A DNA stretch of 7,667 nucleotides from Kiritimatiellia bacterium (lineage in GTDB: Bacteria > Verrucomicrobiota > Kiritimatiellia > RFP12 > UBA1067), in the NCBI GenBank assembly GCA_017965685.1, contig JAGCPM010000199.1, positions 1-7,667 on the forward strand. Direction: 5' to 3'. A program made the translations under genes and the position numbers. Below, one piece after another: positions 5,789 to 7,667 of this stretch (positions are counted from its first letter, which is position 1; every line of letters begins with the position of its first letter). Under the pieces are notes generated by a model, which made no database searches, had not been told where the DNA came from, and worked only from the letters and a program-made list of their open reading frames with translations.

Positions 5789-7038
5789 AGAAATTTCTGG
5801 AGATATTAGTTCTTGAATCAAAGCGCCTCGTTCGCACGGGAACGGCGGGAATGCTTGCATCGGCGGCAGTCGCGTGGATGTTCGCGATGCCGTATCTGGT
5901 CAGATCCGATGGAACTGCGTCCGGTGCGACCGAGATGTACATGAAGTACTCTCTCGGCGGCGTGTTTGCACTCGTTACGGTTGCTTTGGCGGCCTCCGCC
6001 GCCGGTTCCATCTCGGCAGAGCGCGACGAAAAGCGCCTGCAGCTGACTCTTGCGAGACCGGTGAGGTTTTTCGTCGTTGCGCTTGGCAGGATGGCGGCGA
6101 TTTCGCTTTGCGGTGCGGCGGTTCTCGCGCTCGCGACGGCCATACTCGTGGCAAAGATCGACTCCCGCCCATGCAGCAGGGTGTATTCGCCGAAGATGGA
6201 AAGTCCGCGCGAGGAAGCGTTGAGGCTGTATGACAGCGTGATGCAGGACCCCGGAATCGACGCGGAAATCAAGAAGGCTCCGAAGGACGCGATATTGCGC
6301 GTGCTTGAGCAAAAGGCTTGGGACAACTACCAGACGATTCCAAAGGGCCGCGATGCCGCGTGGAAGATGGGCGATGTGGACGCGAAAGGGCGCTTGATGT
6401 CCGTGAGGCTGCGCTTCACGAACAATTTCGACACTCGCGAAAAGGTTGTGGGCGTGTTTCGCTACGGCGGATTTTCGGGCTCGATCAGCAACGTGACCCA
6501 AGCCGTGGTCGCGGTGCCGCTCGATTCGCAGGAAGTTTTGCCGGAAGGAGACCCGTCGGTGCTGACTTTCTCCAACAGAGGGGAGAACACGTTGATGCTA
6601 CGCCCGAGGCGCGACATAAAGCTTCTGGTAGAGGCCGATTCCTTTGCGATGAACGCCGTTCGCGCGTGGATTGTCCTCTCTTCAATGCTGGCGCTCGTGG
6701 TTGCCTTCGCCGTGTTTCTCGGCAGCGCTCTGGGAAAGGCGGTTGCGATTTTCACCGTCATGTCGTTCCTTGCGGTGACGGAGATGGGGCCAAGCGTTGT
6801 CGAGCAGTATCCTGATGCACTCGAAACCGACACTCGCGACCGCATATCGCTCATGGTGACACGGGCCGTCGGGAAGGTGACGAGGCCGGTCGGCTCGTTT
6901 ACGCCTCTCGAATCGCTGGCGGCGAACGATATGGTCGAATTTGGGGAAGTGGCGAGGGCTGTCGGCGAGGACATGGTCGTCCTTCCGCTTCTTCTCGCGT
7001 TTCTTTCGGGCCTCGCGCTCTCTTTCAAGAAGGTATGA
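5785..7038 (+). CDS. ABC-2 type permease with a large extracytoplasmic domain (second of two)
   Basis: A 417-residue membrane protein with about six hydrophobic segments: 20-38, 57-75, 98-123, 293-315, 318-334 and 394-413. The cytoplasmic loop S-I-S-A-E-R-D-E-K-R-L-Q-L-T-L-A-R-P (75-92) matches the ABC-2 coupling region. Positive-inside reasoning puts the N terminus and that loop in the cytoplasm. Residues 124-292, and a smaller stretch at 335-393, would then lie outside. The outer domain is mixed: a charged helical part (140-185) and then a probably beta-rich part (200-285). I do not recognise its family. It shares little with the first permease beyond the coupling motif, so the transporter is probably an asymmetric heterodimer of two permeases with one kind of ATPase. 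It starts within the ATPase stop (ATGA). Confidence 0.8.
   Translation: MKKFLEILVLESKRLVRTGTAGMLASAAVAWMFAMPYLVRSDGTASGATEMYMKYSLGGVFALVTVALAASAAGSISAERDEKRLQLTLARPVRFFVVALGRMAAISLCGAAVLALATAILVAKIDSRPCSRVYSPKMESPREEALRLYDSVMQDPGIDAEIKKAPKDAILRVLEQKAWDNYQTIPKGRDAAWKMGDVDAKGRLMSVRLRFTNNFDTREKVVGVFRYGGFSGSISNVTQAVVAVPLDSQEVLPEGDPSVLTFSNRGENTLMLRPRRDIKLLVEADSFAMNAVRAWIVLSSMLALVVAFAVFLGSALGKAVAIFTVMSFLAVTEMGPSVVEQYPDALETDTRDRISLMVTRAVGKVTRPVGSFTPLESLAANDMVEFGEVARAVGEDMVVLPLLLAFLSGLALSFKKV
7027..7033 (+). promoter_or_regulatory. Ribosome binding site that decides the DUF486 start
   Basis: AAGAAGG ends 1 nt before the ATG at 7035, too close to serve it. It ends 10 nt before the in-frame ATG at 7044, which is a workable distance. 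The later start also gives a more family-like N terminus. Confidence 0.5.
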
Positions 7039-7043
7039 CCGGC

Positions 7044-7418
7044 ATGGAAATTAAACATTACGGAGCAATAGCGACGGTCGCGATGCTTGTCGCGAGCAAT
7101 CTTTTCATGACATTCGCTTGGTACTGGCATCTGCGCCTCCAGAAGCCTGGAGGCTCGCACTGGCCCATGGCCATGATAATTCTCGTTAGCTGGATGATAG
7201 CCCTTGTGGAGTACATGATTGCAGTGCCGGCGAACAGGCTGGGCGCCGCATCGGGTCTAAATGTCGCACAGCTCAAGATCATTCAGGAGGTTGTGACGGT
7301 CTGCGTGTTCATCCCGTTCATGATGCTGTTCATGGGCGAGAAGTGGCGCTGGGACTACCTTTGGGCCTTTTTCTGCATGGTCGGCGCCGTCTATTTCGTC
7401 ACCAGGGCGAAACTGTAG
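7044..7418 (+). CDS. DUF486 (DMT_6-like) small membrane protein
   Basis: A 124-residue protein with four hydrophobic helices (about 8-28, 41-61, 78-98, 104-120), which is the DUF486 family pattern. Recognisable family features are N-L-F-M-T-F-A-W-Y (19-27), V-S-W-M-I-A-L-V-E-Y (48-57), V-P-A-N-R-L-G (61-67), A-Q-L-K-I-I-Q-E-V-V-T (75-85) and W-D-Y-L-W-A (103-108) ahead of the last helix. The family belongs to the drug/metabolite transporter superfamily by fold; I know of no established substrate. An upstream ATG at 7035 overlaps the permease stop and would add three residues. Being last in the transporter gene run may mean a shared role, or only shared transcription. No terminator is visible after it; the tRNA gene on the other strand begins 16 nt later. 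Confidence 0.85.
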   Translation: MEIKHYGAIATVAMLVASNLFMTFAWYWHLRLQKPGGSHWPMAMIILVSWMIALVEYMIAVPANRLGAASGLNVAQLKIIQEVVTVCVFIPFMMLFMGEKWRWDYLWAFFCMVGAVYFVTRAKL

Positions 7419-7434
7419 CTGGGAATGTGGAGAA

Positions 7435-7507
7435 TCGGACTGGCGGGGATCGGACCCGCGACCCCAACATTAAAAGTGTCGTGCTCTACCAACTGAGCTA
7501 CAGTCCG
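7435..7507 (-). tRNA. tRNA-Lys (anticodon UUU), atypical
   Basis: Read on the minus strand, a 73-nt cloverleaf folds completely. It has a 7-bp acceptor stem (CGGACTG with CAGTCCG), a D arm GCTC-AGTTGGTA-GAGC, an anticodon stem CGACA with TGTTG (one G-U pair), loop CTTTTAA, a 5-nt variable loop, and a T stem GCGGG with CCCGC. The anticodon TTT and discriminator A73 fit lysine. CCA is not encoded. Two features are unusual. The T loop reads TCCGATC, so position 55 is C (plus-strand base 7453) where U, modified to pseudouridine, is nearly universal. The first pair is C1-G72, whereas E. coli tRNA-Lys has G1-C72. G18, G19, U8, A14, A58 and the G15-C48 pair are in place. The gene faces the DUF486 gene. 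Confidence 0.93.
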
Positions 7508-7530
7508 TCCGGGTCGTGAAAACGGCGCAT

Positions 7531-7560
7531 AGTATATCATATATCCCCTTCGTAGCGCAA
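7531..7560 (-). promoter_or_regulatory. Probable promoter of the tRNA-Lys gene
   Basis: On the minus strand, -35 TTGCGC (7560-7555) and -10 TATACT (7536-7531) are 18 bp apart, with TG one base before the -10. The bases after the -10 (ATGCGCC) are GC-rich, as in stable-RNA promoters. An A-tract at 7574-7581 lies in the UP-element position. The predicted start near 7524 leaves a leader of about 17 nt before the mature tRNA. Confidence 0.6.
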
Positions 7561-7610
7561 GGGCAAAAGTTCGTTTTTTTTCTACGAGATGTTTTGGTTT
7601 TTTCTGTTAA

Positions 7611-7665
7611 TTGACATAGTAAATGCAACACCCCCAAACCCAAGGTGTTGCAGTTACTATGTCAA
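7611..7665. repeat. Near-perfect 55-nt inverted repeat (22-nt arms, 11-nt loop)
   Basis: The outer arms TTGACATAGTAA (7611-7622) and TTACTATGTCAA (7654-7665) are perfect complements. The inner arms TGCAACACC (7624-7632) and GGTGTTGCA (7644-7652) are too. One mismatch (A7623 against G7653) separates the two blocks, and the loop is C/A-only (7633-7643). It is not followed by a T-tract when read leftwards, so it is not an ordinary intrinsic terminator in that direction. It could be the end of a mobile element, a palindromic intergenic repeat or a protein-binding site. Confidence 0.85.
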
Positions 7666-7667
7666 AC

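Larger units (their letters stand above)
7508..7667. other. AT-rich intergenic region at the window end
   Basis: No coding frame with a recognisable product was found here. It holds the minus-strand tRNA promoter (7531-7560), T-tracts on the plus strand (7574-7581 and around 7598-7603), and the inverted repeat at 7611-7665. It is much A/T-richer than the genes. Confidence 0.7.

Noticed and set aside
7546..7581. Possible plus-strand terminator: CCCTT/AAGGG stem (7546-7563) and later T-tract (7574-7581)
   Set aside because: The stem is only 5 bp, the T-tract begins 10 nt after it, and it overlaps the tRNA promoter. The T-tract is better read as an UP-like A-tract on the other strand.
7550..7587. 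Inverted repeat TCGTAG (7550-7555) and CTACGA (7582-7587)
   Set aside because: Six base pairs across a 26-nt loop is weak and may be chance.
7611..7640. TTGACA at 7611 as a -35 box (also on the opposite strand at 7665)
   Set aside because: No -10-like hexamer lies 16-18 bp downstream on either strand. The match comes from the palindrome arms.
7611..7665. CRISPR repeat
   Set aside because: Only one inverted unit is visible, with no spaced direct repeats. The window end prevents a further check, but nothing supports it.

Overview
This is a gene-dense bacterial segment (GC clearly above 50%). Every protein gene lies on the + strand, and one tRNA gene faces them at the right end. Stop/start overlaps (ATGA, GTGA) recur and several starts are GTG. 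The tRNA gene does not encode its CCA tail. The taxon cannot be fixed from this window. The short basic T-I-R-I-K-R-P-like motifs in an Ala/Pro-rich tail-anchored protein remind me of proteins from the Kiritimatiellota/Lentisphaerota side of the PVC superphylum, but that is a low-confidence inference from memory.

Left part (1-1821): the 3' end of a DsbD/CcdA-type thiol-disulfide reductase, whose thioredoxin domain stops early. It is followed by a DUF167 (YggU-like) protein, the tRNA adenosine deaminase TadA with an extra ~20-residue loop, and a 5-formyltetrahydrofolate cyclo-ligase. The genes are packed with overlaps or tiny gaps and are probably co-transcribed.

Middle (1786-3124): the cyclo-ligase reading frame has no stop codon and runs straight into UMP kinase (pyrH), followed by ribosome recycling factor (frr). 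The junction also carries a near-consensus sigma70-type promoter, TTGAAA-17-TATACT with an extended -10. Its predicted start point falls on the GTG that would begin a normal-length UMP kinase. The locus could therefore make a 452-residue two-domain protein, a free 243-residue UMP kinase from a leaderless mRNA, or both.

Right part (3152-7418): a probable operon. It encodes a disordered Ala/Pro-rich protein with one C-terminal membrane segment, an ABC-2 permease, its ATPase, a second and different ABC-2 permease with a ~170-residue extracytoplasmic domain, and a small four-helix DUF486 (DMT-like) membrane protein. Apart from a 1-nt gap before the ATPase, the junctions from the tail-anchored protein onward overlap or nearly so. 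This suggests translational coupling and one membrane assembly whose substrate is unknown.

Right end (7419-7667): a convergent tRNA-Lys(UUU) gene with unusual bases (C55 and a C1-G72 first pair) and its own promoter. An AT-rich spacer follows, and then a near-perfect 55-nt inverted repeat at the window edge.
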